From: Immersiella caudata
Taxonomy: Eukaryota > Ascomycota > Sordariomycetes > Sordariales > Lasiosphaeriaceae
Direction: 5' to 3'
Length of the DNA: 64,000 nt
NCBI GenBank assembly: GCA_030512335.1
Contig: JAULSU010000004.1
Span: 5,518,001 to 5,582,000, forward strand
Under the pieces are notes generated by a model that did no database searches, had not been told where the DNA came from, and saw only the letters and a program-made list of their open reading frames with translations. Shown piece by piece: positions 29,663 through 40,021 of the stretch (the stretch's first letter is position 1; the number at the start of each line of letters is the position of its first letter). The position numbers and the translations under genes were made by a program.

Positions 29663-32411
29663 ATGGTGGCATTGCAAAATGGCTCGCTGAGCCAGCTTTG
29701 CTCCGCCGACCAACTTGAGCTTCTTGATTCCATCGACCATCTCCGCCTGCAGGGCATCAACAACTATGTCTCCCTCCCCCAGATCATCGTTTGCGGCGAC
29801 CAGTCGTCGGGCAAAAGCTCCGTGTTGGAAGCCATTTCTGGCGTTTCCTTTCCCGTGAAGAGCAACCTCTGCACCCGCTTCCCGACCGAGCTCGTTCTCC
29901 GCAGAGCCCAACACATCGGCGCCAGCGTCTCAATCGTCCCGCATGAGTCCCGAGACGAATCCGAGCGTAAGGCCTTGCGGGCATTCCAGGAGAGACTGGA
30001 AGCTATTCACGACCTCCCAAAGGTCATCGAGAGCGCCAAGACGGCGATGGGAATCACCACCCATGGAAAGGCTTTCTCCAAGGACATACTCCGTGTCGAA
30101 ATCACCGGTCCCGACCAGCCTCACTTAACAATTGTCGATCTTCCTGGTCTGATCCACTCGGAGACGAAGCACCAGACGGCGTCTGACGTGCAGCTCATCC
30201 GAGATGTTGTCCAAGGTTACATGAAGGAGCCCAGGTGCATCATTCTGGCCGTGGTCTCAGCCAAAAACGACGCCGCCAACCAAATCGTGCTGAAGCTGGC
30301 GCGAGAGGCCGACAGCAGCGGCAACAGAACCCTCGGCGTCATTACGAAGCCGGATACCATCGTCCGCGGATCACCCAGCGAGGCTCAATATCTGTCACTT
30401 GCTTGGAACCAGGACGTCAAGTTTCGACTCGGATGGCACGTGCTGAAGAACATGGACTCGGACAAGGGAAACTCAACTCTTGCCCAACGCGACGTCGAGG
30501 AAGCGGACTTCTTTGCCCAAGGAGCATGGACCGAACTACCCCAAGCCTCCCTCGGTGTCAAGGCATTGCGCGGCCGCCTCAGCACAGTTCTTCTTCGCCA
30601 GATCGCCGCCGAGCTGCCAGGCCTGATTCAAGAGATCGAGACCAGGTTCACCGCCTGCCAGGACCAGTTGGTCAAGCTTGGAAAGCTTCGCGCCAGCTTG
30701 AACGAGCAGAGACTGTATATGTTCGATCTCAGCCAGGCGTTTCAGACCCTCGTGAAGGCAGCTGTCGACGGTACCTATAACGACGCGTTTTTTGTCGATG
30801 CCAAGTCCCCGGAGGGGTACTGGCAGCGCGCAAGAGCGGTTGTTCACAACCTTAACGGGGATTTCTCCTCTGAGTTGCTACGCTGTGGACACTTCCGTCA
30901 AATCGAAGATGACGATGTGGTGCTAGAGAATTCTAGCGAGGGTAGTCAACAGTCCATATCGAAGGCTGCCTTCATCATCCACATCGAAAACCTGATGCGT
31001 CGGACAAGAGGCCGAGAGCTTCCTGGAACGTTCAATCCCATGGTCGTGGCGGACCTTTTCTTGGAACAGTCCAAGCCCTGGGACTCCATCGCAGAGAAAC
31101 ACGTCAAACAGGTCTGGAGCGCCATGAACACCTTTCTCCGGCTCGTTGCTGGGCACATCGCCGACTTTTCCACTTCAAAGGCACTTGAAAGAGAGATCTT
31201 CGAGCCCGCCATGAACGATTTGCTCAAGCAGCTCCGCGACAAGACGGCCGAGTTCCTTGGACCGCATCGAGCTGGCCATCCCATCACCTACAACCACTAC
31301 TTCACGGAGACTCTGCAGAACGCCCGCCGCGAACGTCTGACAAAGACCACGACAGCAGCCGTCCGCAAATTTTTTGGCTCCGATGACTTGTCTTCATCCA
31401 GGCTCAGCGGCTCCTACAATCTCCAGACATTGGTGTCATCGCTCGTCGCTTCCAACGAGCCGAATATGGATCGATATGCCGCCCAGGAAGCCTTGGACTG
31501 CTTGGATGCCTATTACAAGGTATGCCATGTGTTCGTTCCCGGTGTGGATGTGGCGCGATCTCGCATCATCGTGTTTTATCCTTGTGTTCCTAACATGCGA
31601 ATATTCGATCCGCTGCGTTTGTGCTGATATTGTCCCAGGTTGCATTGAAGCGATTCATCGATGACATCGCCGTTCAAGTAATCGAAGAGAAGCTTGTCGC
31701 TCAGCTCCACAACATCTTGTCCCCTGTCTCGATCTTCAAGATGTCGGACGATCAGATTTCCGGCATTGCCGGGGATTCGGAAGAGAGCAAATCTCGCAGG
31801 GAGCAGTTGAATCGCCAGCTCTCCGTTCTGAGGAATGGCCTCGAGACCTGCAAGCGCTTTGTTGGCATGAAGTTTGCTGGAGGTGTGTCGCCCAGCCAGT
31901 CCGGCCTCAAGGATGATTCCGAAGTAACGCCAGCCTAATAGACTCGGTGTACATTCCGGCGGACCATGACACAGACTTTGGCCCTGAACCCAGAGCAGCA
32001 ACGGCGAACAGCACATCTCCATCTTCATCGGCTCCTTTAATTCCACGCGAACCACCCTCTACATTTGCTCAGCCACCAGCCGAACCTTTTGAACTGGAGC
32101 CAGAGTCAACAGCACCAGAACCGGTGGGACCGGAGTTCGCTCAACCACAAGATGACGTCTGGGGAATTGAAATCAGCACCTCCAAGAAGGACAAGAAAAA
32201 GAGAAAGGCAAGCAGTTGGGATGACCCGGAGCCAGAGCGAGAGCCAGAGCGAGAGCCAGAGCCAGAGCTAGAGCCAAAGACGGTGCAAGAGGCTGTTCCC
32301 GTTGCGGAGACGGGGAACGATGACGCTTGGGGGTGGGGTTCATTTAGTAAAACTTCGAAAAAGGACAAGAAAAAGAAGGGAAAGGGGGCAACATATGTGT
32401 TTGGCGAGTAA
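29663..32411 (+). CDS. Dynamin-superfamily GTPase with lysine-rich/acidic C-terminal tail
   Basis: Proposed exons 29663-31519, 31639-31882 and 31942-32411 give 856 residues. GTPase motifs: G1 GDQSSGKS (45-52), the G2 Thr in LCTRFPTEL, G3 DLPG (159-162), G4 TKPD (228-231). A middle/stalk region follows, then the GTPase effector domain starts right after the first intron (LDAYYK|VALKRFIDD). That intron (GTATGC...CCCAG, 119 bases) is clear. The second (31883-31941, GTGTGT...TAATAG) is my inference: without it the protein ends at 31938 with 718 residues. With it, an ATG-less downstream frame is joined in phase, adding a tail with two KKDKKK blocks, EPEREPEPE repeats and DDxWG motifs. There is no pleckstrin domain. 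It resembles fungal Mx/Vps1-like dynamins; the membrane it acts on is unknown. Confidence 0.85.
32230..32284 (+). repeat. Short GAGCCA-type repeat encoding Glu-Pro/Arg
   Basis: Imperfect 6-base units (GAGCCA with variants GAGCGA, GAGCTA) encode the EPEREPEREPEPELEP run of the dynamin tail. The acidic run sits between two lysine-rich blocks. Length variation is likely among strains. Confidence 0.7.
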
Positions 32412-32721
32412 TAATTTGTGAGACTCGGCTCTGAGACACTGACTTGTTCGAGCCGTAGAGATCTGCAGATTAAGTTTTCGTGATTTTCCAGTTCAAGAGA
32501 ATGAACGGTGGCATCTACCGATATCTCGTCTGCGTAAAAATCCCGTCTCTAGAATACATTTATCCCATTCCACTAGCATGTCAGCTATAATTCGCTCTCC
32601 TTTGCTCCTGTTAGCTTCCAACTCGCGTGCCTTGAATCTTCACGAGCCAGAAGAGCCCATCGTCGCAGCTTCTCCGCTCCATACACTATCCCATCGGCTC
32701 TCAACCTGGGCCGCCCTGAAC

Positions 32722-33402
32722 TCACTCCTCAACACCCCCCGGCGCCCCCGAATTCACCGCCCCAGCCGCAACCACGAACTCCAAATCAACAACCTCATAC
32801 TCCCACCCTGCCAGCACCTCCGCATTCCCAACCGAAGGCCTCGCCCACCACGGAACCCATTTCTCCCCCTCCCTTTCAACCTCCCCATTCTCATCAAACA
32901 CTGGTACCTTCTCCCTCACCGCAATCCACCTCCACTCCCCGTCTGCATCCCCGCTGTAACGCAACAGCACCTTCCCTGTGCCATTCGGTCTTCTCAGTTC
33001 CCAAGCGGTATACTTGAATCCCGGTCCCTCATCAGCTACTCGGTACGTGGAGATCAGCCTGTACGCGTCCTTCACTCCTTCGGCGTCGCTCAGTCCGTAA
33101 TATCCCGGCACCGGCGGAGGGTGAGGATGCGTGGGGACGACGGTGAGGATTGCGGAGGAGGAGGGGATGGAAGCGTTGGTGGAGAGGCGGCGAAAGTGAT
33201 CGGCGGGGTTGAAGGGGGGTTGGACAGCGCCGGGGGAGGAAATGAAGGTGGCGGAGGTGTTTGTGCGGAGGCGTTGGGAGTGGAGGATAGGAGAGCCGCC
33301 GATGAAGCGGAAGAAGTAGTCCGTTCGAGGGGCGGATTGGGCTTGGGTAGGATGGAGGAGAGAGAGGAGGGTGAGCAGGAGAGAGGGCAATAGGGGCCGC
33401 AT
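32722..33402 (-). CDS. Small secreted protein of unknown function
   Basis: Intronless, 226 residues with an ATG start. MRPLLPSLLLTLLSLLHPTQA is a clear signal peptide, cut near residue 21. The mature part has several N-glycosylation sequons (NTS, NAS, NGT) and no cysteine that I could find, so no disulfide-based effector fold. GYYGLSDAEGVKDAYRLI and FKYTAWELRRPNGTGKVLL look like beta-rich segments. I recognise no family. The 310 bases between its stop and the dynamin gene hold only the two convergent 3' ends. It could be a wall or apoplastic protein. Confidence 0.65.
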   Translation of the reverse strand: MRPLLPSLLLTLLSLLHPTQAQSAPRTDYFFRFIGGSPILHSQRLRTNTSATFISSPGAVQPPFNPADHFRRLSTNASIPSSSAILTVVPTHPHPPPVPGYYGLSDAEGVKDAYRLISTYRVADEGPGFKYTAWELRRPNGTGKVLLRYSGDADGEWRWIAVREKVPVFDENGEVEREGEKWVPWWARPSVGNAEVLAGWEYEVVDLEFVVAAGAVNSGAPGGVEE

Positions 33403-33917
33403 TTTAAGATGAGGGTGTCTGGAGCTTGAGTTTGGCGATTGGATGAAGTCACGTCGGTCACAGTCGGTGGACTCTTGTTCAGGGGCCGGTGTTCGAGGGC
33501 AAGTGTCGTCGTTTTATGCTGCGTTGACGGCGCGATATAGAGGTCCACTGCCAATGCAATGCTCGTATTCTCAGCTCGCTCAATTTATCCAGGTCCGCAG
33601 TAGAAAACGATTTGGCTGGGACGTTTTCCGGGTACGACATGAGCTGGTCTCCTCTCTTCCGCTATTGGGCAGCGCTGGAAGCCACCCCGATGCCCAGCCG
33701 CAATGTCGGCAACGGATCGGCGGCATCCCCGTTGGCAGCTCTGAATGCGTCCAAACAAGGAGCTGAGCGGCAGACCATAGGTCGCTGCACTGCCGCGTCA
33801 AGGTCATCAGACGTTGTTGCATTGCTCCGAGCTTACCATCCATTCCAAACAAAAACACCCTTGACAACGTAGAGAACAATCCAAGACAAATCCACATTCC
33901 AACTTGCACTTGCCCAA
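33403..33917. other. Intergenic region between two minus-strand genes
   Basis: It should contain the promoter of the secreted-protein gene and the terminator of the HET gene. No frame looks real. Confidence 0.4.
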
Positions 33918-36614
33918 TCAAACAATGCAAAACACCGACTGTACAACCGAACTCAGATGTGAATCTTTGAAGCACTCTCCTTGCATCACACCATGGACAT
34001 AAGCCTCCCCGATAAGCTCAAACTTGAACTCACCGACAGGGCGAAGCAGGTATGGCACTCGCGCACCCGGAAAGATGACGATAACATCGTCACGCATGGT
34101 CTCATTGGGCACCAGCATGGTGTGGCCGGTCTTGGAAACAGCAAACTGCCTGCCCTTTGTTCGTCGCCCAATGAGCTCGCCGGCTCGCTGAGACTTCAAC
34201 CGCATCTCCATGTCCGAAAGACGAGCGACGCGATACGCCAATGCACTGGGGATCTCCCCTCGGTCATGGACCCTTCTGCTGCGCAAAACCTCGAAGAACA
34301 GGTCGAGATCCCGCAAAGTCTCTCTGGACGCAGGGAAAGACATGTTGTCGTCATCACCGATCAAAGTGCGGAAGACGGCAACATCAAGTGGCTCTCCGGC
34401 GGCGTGGTAATATCCATGGCTGTTGACTTCTCTGGCCATTTGCTGAGTCCCTAGAACCCAAGTTTCCATCTTGTGCAGATATTCGTTGAGTAGAGCTGGG
34501 GGCGCGTCGGGATACATCATTTCTTGGTGCCGCCTCTCTTCCGCCGATTCGCCGCCTCGAAAAGCAATGTTGACGTTTGCGTTGTCGACCCTGTGCACGC
34601 TTCCAAGAAGATACCCCGCAACTTTTATCTCTGGAGACTTCTCCTCTATGTCAATGCGACAACGCCTATCGCCACCACCCCCAGCCTTGTAAGGGCTCCG
34701 TGCATTGTCCAGTGGGTACAGTAATGGGAGCTGGGATAGATCTGGCACCCACGACGGCGCGCCGTCATTCTTGGATTTGTTGGCACCCGCGATTCCAAAG
34801 AGGGCAAACCGCCGCTCTTTTTCGTTTTCGAGCACTGCCCGCGCAACATTTTCGTAGACCTCCTTTTCTGAGAGACTGTAGTCCGGCTGCAGTGATTTCA
34901 CGCTCCATCCGGCGTCACGCTCGCTGATCAGGCCACACAGTGCCCAGACCTTATCGTGTGGCATTGTTGCGCCAGACTGAACACACTCGACGAGTAGATC
35001 GGGGAGTCTGGGCATCTCCGGCGGCGGAAAACGGTCAGTTTCGAGTTGGGGTGGCATTCGTAAAGCCACGTCGTGCGGGTCTAGGCGATACATGACCTGT
35101 AGATGGCAGAGACGCCCGATGAAGTCAATGCCGAACTTCCCAGCCTTCAGATCGCCGTTGTAAATCTCCCTATCATTCGCCAGTAAGGCTGTGATACCTT
35201 GGTCGACGGTCTTGAATGCCATGGCCACGCTGCCGAGGACACCGAATGGAATCTCAGAACGGCCGTAGCGGATAACAACTGACTTGGCAACGACCATCTC
35301 CTGGATGATCCAAGCCCGAGTCCAGAATCGAAGCTGTACGAGATTGAAGAATGCCTTCCAGGACTCCCTTCGGTCGCGGAATGGGAAGTGATCCGAACGA
35401 TCCATCTCGGGAAAGACAGCGGGATCGAGGCGGACACTGAGATGGAGGTCTAGGTCTCCCACGAACTCTGCTGCAAGATCTTCGTGCTCGCCTACTCCAG
35501 GGAAAGCCATCACCCTGTCGGCATTTCGGTAGATGTCAGTCATCAACGGGATCTGGTATTGCTTCTCCGAGGGCGCAGGCACCCCCTCGTCAGCGGTCTC
35601 TCCCTCGAAATCCTCGTCGCTAGGCTCGGTCTGATCGATGCAAATGGCGTCGATCCAGACATATCGAGTTCCGAGCAATGGTGCCAACATGGACAGAATT
35701 CGATACATGTTTGGGCTGATGCCCAACTCCCTTCCGTCGATGTTAAGCGCACGTGTACCCTGGTCCTCCTTCCGATCCCATGCCCAGGAGATTGCCTCAT
35801 AGGGGGCCTTCGTCTCCAGGGGCTGGACCACTAATGAGCATCGCAGGCCGCGAAGACCCATATGGAGCTTCACAAGTCGAATCTGCGTTCTCGGGAACTC
35901 TAGTGGAACATGTCTGTAAAGGACGCCCTGTGGAGGTCTTGCTGCTAGAATCGCGCGTTCCGCGTTCGCCTTCCGGCAGCGCTCCACGCCGTCGTATGCG
36001 AGGTCGAGGAGCTGAAACGTGCCGTACAATAGAGGGCGCGGCGCATAGCAGATTGTCATCAACGTGGCGTTCAGGGCTTGACTGTACGATTGGTTGACGG
36101 CTGCCATTCGTGTTTCCCCCAAGAGGACGGAGCAGATTGCGAGTGCGACACATATGGCAATGTATGCCCCAAATCGAGGGAGAAACGGCGTGCAGAGGAG
36201 CCAGAAGATGTCCCAAAAGAGCCAGGTGTATGTTTGGAGGACATAACAGGCGCCGATCAAGGCCGGGATAGATGAGGTGAACCAAACCGCTTCACGGAAC
36301 GTGGGATTGATGCGGCACTGGTTTGCGAAGTCTTCGGGCGTGTAAAAGGTGCGCCAGAGTCGGTCTGCTCTGTCGTTCCAGAGGGTGAAGAAGTATATGA
36401 GCCCGGCAATCGTCTCTGGAACGTACAACCATCTCGGGAAGATGAATTGGAGAGGCAACCGGAAGAGTTCGATCAGGATAACTGTTGTGATGGCGCCAGG
36501 AAATGCCGTCATGAAGGTGACGGTCGATATCTGATCAACGAGGACCACAATGGCTGAGCGGAATTTAGGGTGTGATGTGTCGAATATAAAGCTTTTTCGG
36601 CCTTGGGAGCCCAT
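33918..36614 (-). CDS. HET-domain protein with N-terminal membrane helices
   Basis: Single frame, 898 residues from the ATG at 36614; a longer frame to 36827 would start with TTG. Residues about 20-190 contain four or five hydrophobic helices (for example PGAITTVILIELFRLPLQFI and YIAICVALAICSVLLGE). The heterokaryon-incompatibility domain follows: YEAISWAWDR near 272, RYVWIDAICIDQ, then a spacer and IYRNADRVMAFPG, the three canonical blocks. FWTRAWIIQEMVVAKSVVI and DKVWALCGL are the usual downstream blocks. HET domains trigger cell death after non-self recognition. Most HET proteins are soluble, so the membrane module is notable. Orientation is divergent from a GNAT gene. Function as an incompatibility or stress effector is inferred from family only. 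Confidence 0.88.
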   Translation of the reverse strand: MGSQGRKSFIFDTSHPKFRSAIVVLVDQISTVTFMTAFPGAITTVILIELFRLPLQFIFPRWLYVPETIAGLIYFFTLWNDRADRLWRTFYTPEDFANQCRINPTFREAVWFTSSIPALIGACYVLQTYTWLFWDIFWLLCTPFLPRFGAYIAICVALAICSVLLGETRMAAVNQSYSQALNATLMTICYAPRPLLYGTFQLLDLAYDGVERCRKANAERAILAARPPQGVLYRHVPLEFPRTQIRLVKLHMGLRGLRCSLVVQPLETKAPYEAISWAWDRKEDQGTRALNIDGRELGISPNMYRILSMLAPLLGTRYVWIDAICIDQTEPSDEDFEGETADEGVPAPSEKQYQIPLMTDIYRNADRVMAFPGVGEHEDLAAEFVGDLDLHLSVRLDPAVFPEMDRSDHFPFRDRRESWKAFFNLVQLRFWTRAWIIQEMVVAKSVVIRYGRSEIPFGVLGSVAMAFKTVDQGITALLANDREIYNGDLKAGKFGIDFIGRLCHLQVMYRLDPHDVALRMPPQLETDRFPPPEMPRLPDLLVECVQSGATMPHDKVWALCGLISERDAGWSVKSLQPDYSLSEKEVYENVARAVLENEKERRFALFGIAGANKSKNDGAPSWVPDLSQLPLLYPLDNARSPYKAGGGGDRRCRIDIEEKSPEIKVAGYLLGSVHRVDNANVNIAFRGGESAEERRHQEMMYPDAPPALLNEYLHKMETWVLGTQQMAREVNSHGYYHAAGEPLDVAVFRTLIGDDDNMSFPASRETLRDLDLFFEVLRSRRVHDRGEIPSALAYRVARLSDMEMRLKSQRAGELIGRRTKGRQFAVSKTGHTMLVPNETMRDDVIVIFPGARVPYLLRPVGEFKFELIGEAYVHGVMQGECFKDSHLSSVVQSVFCIV

Positions 36615-37197
36615 TGTGAGTGATTCTCTGCGCTTCGCTTCGAACTTCGATCTGGTGTTTGGTGTTGAAGGAAAGAACGGCCCCGCCTGCCACCTCCCAA
36701 CTTTCTTGCACCAATTCCAATTTCTGTCCGGAAATGAACAACTGATACCGAAGCGCCGTTCCAGGGGCAATTGTTTGGGAATGCGCCACATTGGTTCTAG
36801 GCCCGAGATATTGGGCGCTGTCGCCAATCAGAGAGCGACGCAAACCCTCAAACATCGCGAGGGCGCCAGTTCACTTCAGCCGCACACCCCTGAGCTTGGG
36901 TGCTGTGTAACCTCAACCCGACAAGAACACCAGCATCGTGTCATGCGATGGTGGAAAGAGCCCCATGACGTCGTTTCGAAATGCAAACAGGCATCAAACG
37001 GGTCTGTCGACGCCATTCAATCCAACACAAGAAGGATCTTGCCTCTGGCTGCGCCTGGCACTTGCCTTCCCTCCAAACTCAATCAAAGCGGTTCTCCTCC
37101 CAGCCAACGCCTTTTCTCGCCAAACTTCCCCACGGCATCGCATTCTTTGCAGCATCGTTTCGTCACATCACTCAAACGCCCGCCCAGAATTCCCAAG
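36615..37197. promoter_or_regulatory. Divergent promoter region of HET and GNAT genes
   Basis: The two start codons are 583 bases apart and face away from each other. The HET frame extends upstream without an ATG, and a plus-strand frame from 36550 runs into the GNAT gene, but both upstream parts look non-coding. No specific sites were identified. Confidence 0.4.
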
Positions 37198-38009
37198 ATG
37201 CCTCCCTTAAACATGATGACCCGCAATGCGCAGATCGGAGACGTCGATAATATCGTCAACATATGCCTCCGAACAATGGATCAGAACGAGACATTGGATC
37301 ACTGCTACCGCTTTCTACATTCACACGCTGGTCAGGAAACTGTCAAGAGACGCCTTCGTGAAGTGTTCGCCAGCTATATTCAGCTGTCTGAATACTTCGC
37401 CACCTCCCGGTTGAGTGCACGGGTTGTTGTGCGTTACCACACCGGCAACGAGCAGATCATCGCGTACAATATCTGGCAGTTAATGGCCTCTCCGGAATTC
37501 TTCCCGCATGAACCAGGTACCGTACACGCCTAACCCGAGACGCTTGAACGCCTTCTAACTAGTTCAAAGGCCCCTCCTCACCGCTTTAGGCACGCCCCGG
37601 ACCCTGGAGCGCACACCTCGTGCGTATGATGGAATACCGAAGACAAGTCGTAAACGCCATCGACCAGCTGCTCTCACCCCTTCCACACTATCAACGAATG
37701 CATATCGTCGAGTTCGCAGTGCACCCTGATTTCCAGTGTCGGGGGATTGGTACGAGAATGATTCGCGCGTTGCAAGTTCAAGCCATGAATAACGCCATTC
37801 CTCTAGCCCTTTTCGCAAATGGCGCGGGGAAGAGGCTGGTGTCGAGACAAAATTTTGTGCCGTTAACCAGGGGCGAAGTAAGCATTCAGCTACCATTCGA
37901 CGACCGCTCTGTAACGGCTGACGCGATGATGGCCAATTTACGCCGCACCAAGGTGGCCAGGGGAGGCCTCTTAGGGGAGTTTAAGGGACTAGCGAGAAAA
38001 AAAATTTAG
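37198..38009 (+). CDS. GNAT-family N-acetyltransferase-like protein
   Basis: Two exons, 37198-37521 and 37590-38009, give 247 residues. The start ATG follows CCCAAG. The intron model (GTACAC...CTTTAG, 68 bases, CTAAC branch site near 37556) keeps the phase. The more usual-looking acceptor at 37569 would run into TAG. The N-terminal half has the acceptor-side helices (RNAQIGDVDNIVNICLRTM). The second exon holds motif A: HIVEFAVHPDFQCRGIGTRM, with the Q/RxxGxG acetyl-CoA pyrophosphate loop. Family role: transfer of an acetyl group from acetyl-CoA to an amine; the substrate is unknown. The basic C-terminus (LGEFKGLARKKI) is outside the fold. Confidence 0.75.
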
Positions 38010-38511
38010 TGTACCAACAGAATACAAAAGACCTAGCCTTATGTGTTTATGTGCGTTTGTGTTTGTGACCTGATGTGTCTGCAACCTTGTCCATGTAGAC
38101 CTCACTACCCCTGAAGACCATCATGCCCTGACTAAACTTGTCCTTGCCTAGGTTGACGGTTGACGGTCAGGAGATCAAGAAAAGCCCCTTCCCGGTGGCT
38201 GGCGTGTGGTTAGCTGTAAGCACGGGAGCAACTGACTTGGTGGCGGACGAAGCCACGGCGCCCGTGCGGCCACATTCGTGATATTCTCATACACATGCAA
38301 CTTCATACCTGCACGCATATTTGGGTGACATTTTATGCAGTGTGTCCATTATCGGGAAAGTATACACATGGCAAGAGAGGAGAGCTGTCCGAGCCGAGAA
38401 ACCAAGCCATACCCGCCCCTACCCCGAATGACCGCGCCGTATGACATAGAAGAACTCATGGAAACCTTAGCATCAACCACTACCGACTCCAGATATCAGT
38501 GAGCGGCGGGC
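38010..38511. other. Convergent intergenic region
   Basis: This holds the 3' UTRs of the GNAT and OM14-like genes. A TG-rich stretch at 38040-38080 (ATGTGTTTATGTGCG...) may belong to the 3' end signals. I see no gene. Confidence 0.4.
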
Positions 38512-39168
38512 TCATTGCCCCTTACCCTTGGCTTTGTAGAGGTATCTGCCACGACGTTAGCAACCAGCCTCCCTCACGGAAGAGAAGAGAAAGATACTCA
38601 CCCTCCAAGCAGACTCTCCGCCGCGCCCACCACTCCCAAAATCCCCAACCCCAATCCCACATTCTTCCAGCCCAACCGGCCCTTATCATACAATCCCCAA
38701 GCCTTGTATCCCAACCAACCACTCAATCCCACCACCGCCAAAAAGTTGACCACCACCAGCGCGCCGCCCTCGCCATCGCTCAAGCTCTCAAACTGCTTCG
38801 TCAACCAGTTGTCCGCCTTCTTGGCCGCGCGCTTGCTCTTCTTCTTGGCGAGATCAGCCTCGGCGCGGGCCTTGGCCGCGATCTCCTCGGCCTTCTTCTC
38901 GCGCTCGATGCGCGCGGCTTGCGTCTCGGTCTTGATGTCTTGCTCGCCGTAGTCCGAGGGGACGGTGCGCACCGAGGGGGTGTCGACGTCGACGAGGGAG
39001 GAGGTCGAGGCCGTGGTGGAGGTTACGACTTGGGGGGGTTGAGGGGCTGCGGCCTCCTCGGGGGTCTGCTTTGGGCCCTTGGAGGCGATCTCTGCGTAGG
39101 ACACTGGGGAGGGGATGTTAGTGGGTTATGTTCTCTGGGGAGATGCGAGGATGTTGAAGGAACTTACT
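38512..39168 (-). CDS. OM14: OM14-like mitochondrial outer-membrane protein; start codon split by an intron
   Basis: Exons: one coding base at 39168 (A), 39103-38602 and 38545-38512. The long frame has no ATG; its first codon is GTG at 39104, but that G is the last base of a CCCCAG acceptor. Upstream a CATCA|GTAAGT donor supplies the A, so the start is A|TG, giving MSYAEIASKG. The last intron (GTGAGT...TGGCAG, CTAAC branch) adds a short end, AAESLLGG|YLYKAKGKGQ. The 178-residue protein has an acidic/Thr-rich N-terminus and a basic coiled-coil-like stretch (RIEREKKAEEIAAKARAEAD). Two or three helices follow: VVNFLAVVGLSGWLGYKAW and VGLGLGILGVVGAAESLLG. This resembles the OM14 C-terminal region, an outer-membrane partner of porin and a ribosome receptor in yeast. 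The family call is from memory of the motif. Confidence 0.7.
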
Positions 39169-40021
39169 GATGGGCGGTGTGATGGGAAGGGGAAGAGAGA
39201 CGTGTTTCGTGATGCGGTGCGGGGTATCGTGACGACGGGCGCGATGGGAGCACAAAAAGGGTGTCGCTCAATTGTTTATGGAGGGGCGGGATGAATCGAT
39301 CGGGGTCGTCGATCAAATGAAAAGAGCAGATCTGATGGACCGATGGCTTGATGGCAACGTTGCGCGGGAAGAGCCACGAGATATTATCGGTTTGTGGTCG
39401 TTGGAAGCAAACGGGAGACAGGCCACATGTGACGGGAAAACAGGGCGGCGGGTGTGGTGACCTCAGTGGCCCGGCTGCAGCCCATATCTTGTCACGCAAG
39501 CTGGCCAAGGCGGGCAGCGCTGCCACCCCAGTCGCCAATGACGTCTGCGGCTCCGCCCGAGCTCCAAAAGCTCTCCGCGCTCCACTCGCGCTCCACCAAA
39601 CACCAGCCTCCACTTCGTGAGCTGAGCGCGCACGGGCCAATCGAAAGCTCAAGAACCTGCAAGCTGGATCGCCCAGCTTCTGTTCCGCTCTTCTCCGTGC
39701 CTCCACTGTAGTCGTCGGTGTTCCTGTCAGCGGGAGCTGCCGTATTGGTACACCGTTCAATGCGACCCTGTGATGCGGCTCCAGCACCGCCCACCTACTA
39801 CTTCACACATGACGATGCAGCCAAAGGCAGCAGCCACCTGGAGGAGATAGTGATCTATTGGTACGCAAAGGCTTTACAGGCTAAAGTACATCATACATTA
39901 GGTTCGTATTACACGGGGATAGCCCACAGCGGCCCCGAGGAACCCTCCCATACCGGCCACACCCGTGGCTTTTGTCTATTGTTTGTACAATCAGCGACAC
40001 CCAACACCCCACCCTCGCCGT
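39169..40021. other. Intergenic region containing the OM14-like 5' UTR
   Basis: The non-coding first exon of the OM14-like gene and its promoter must lie at the low end. The MIA40 3' end lies at the high end. Frames on both strands between 39270 and 39790 show no family features. Confidence 0.45.
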
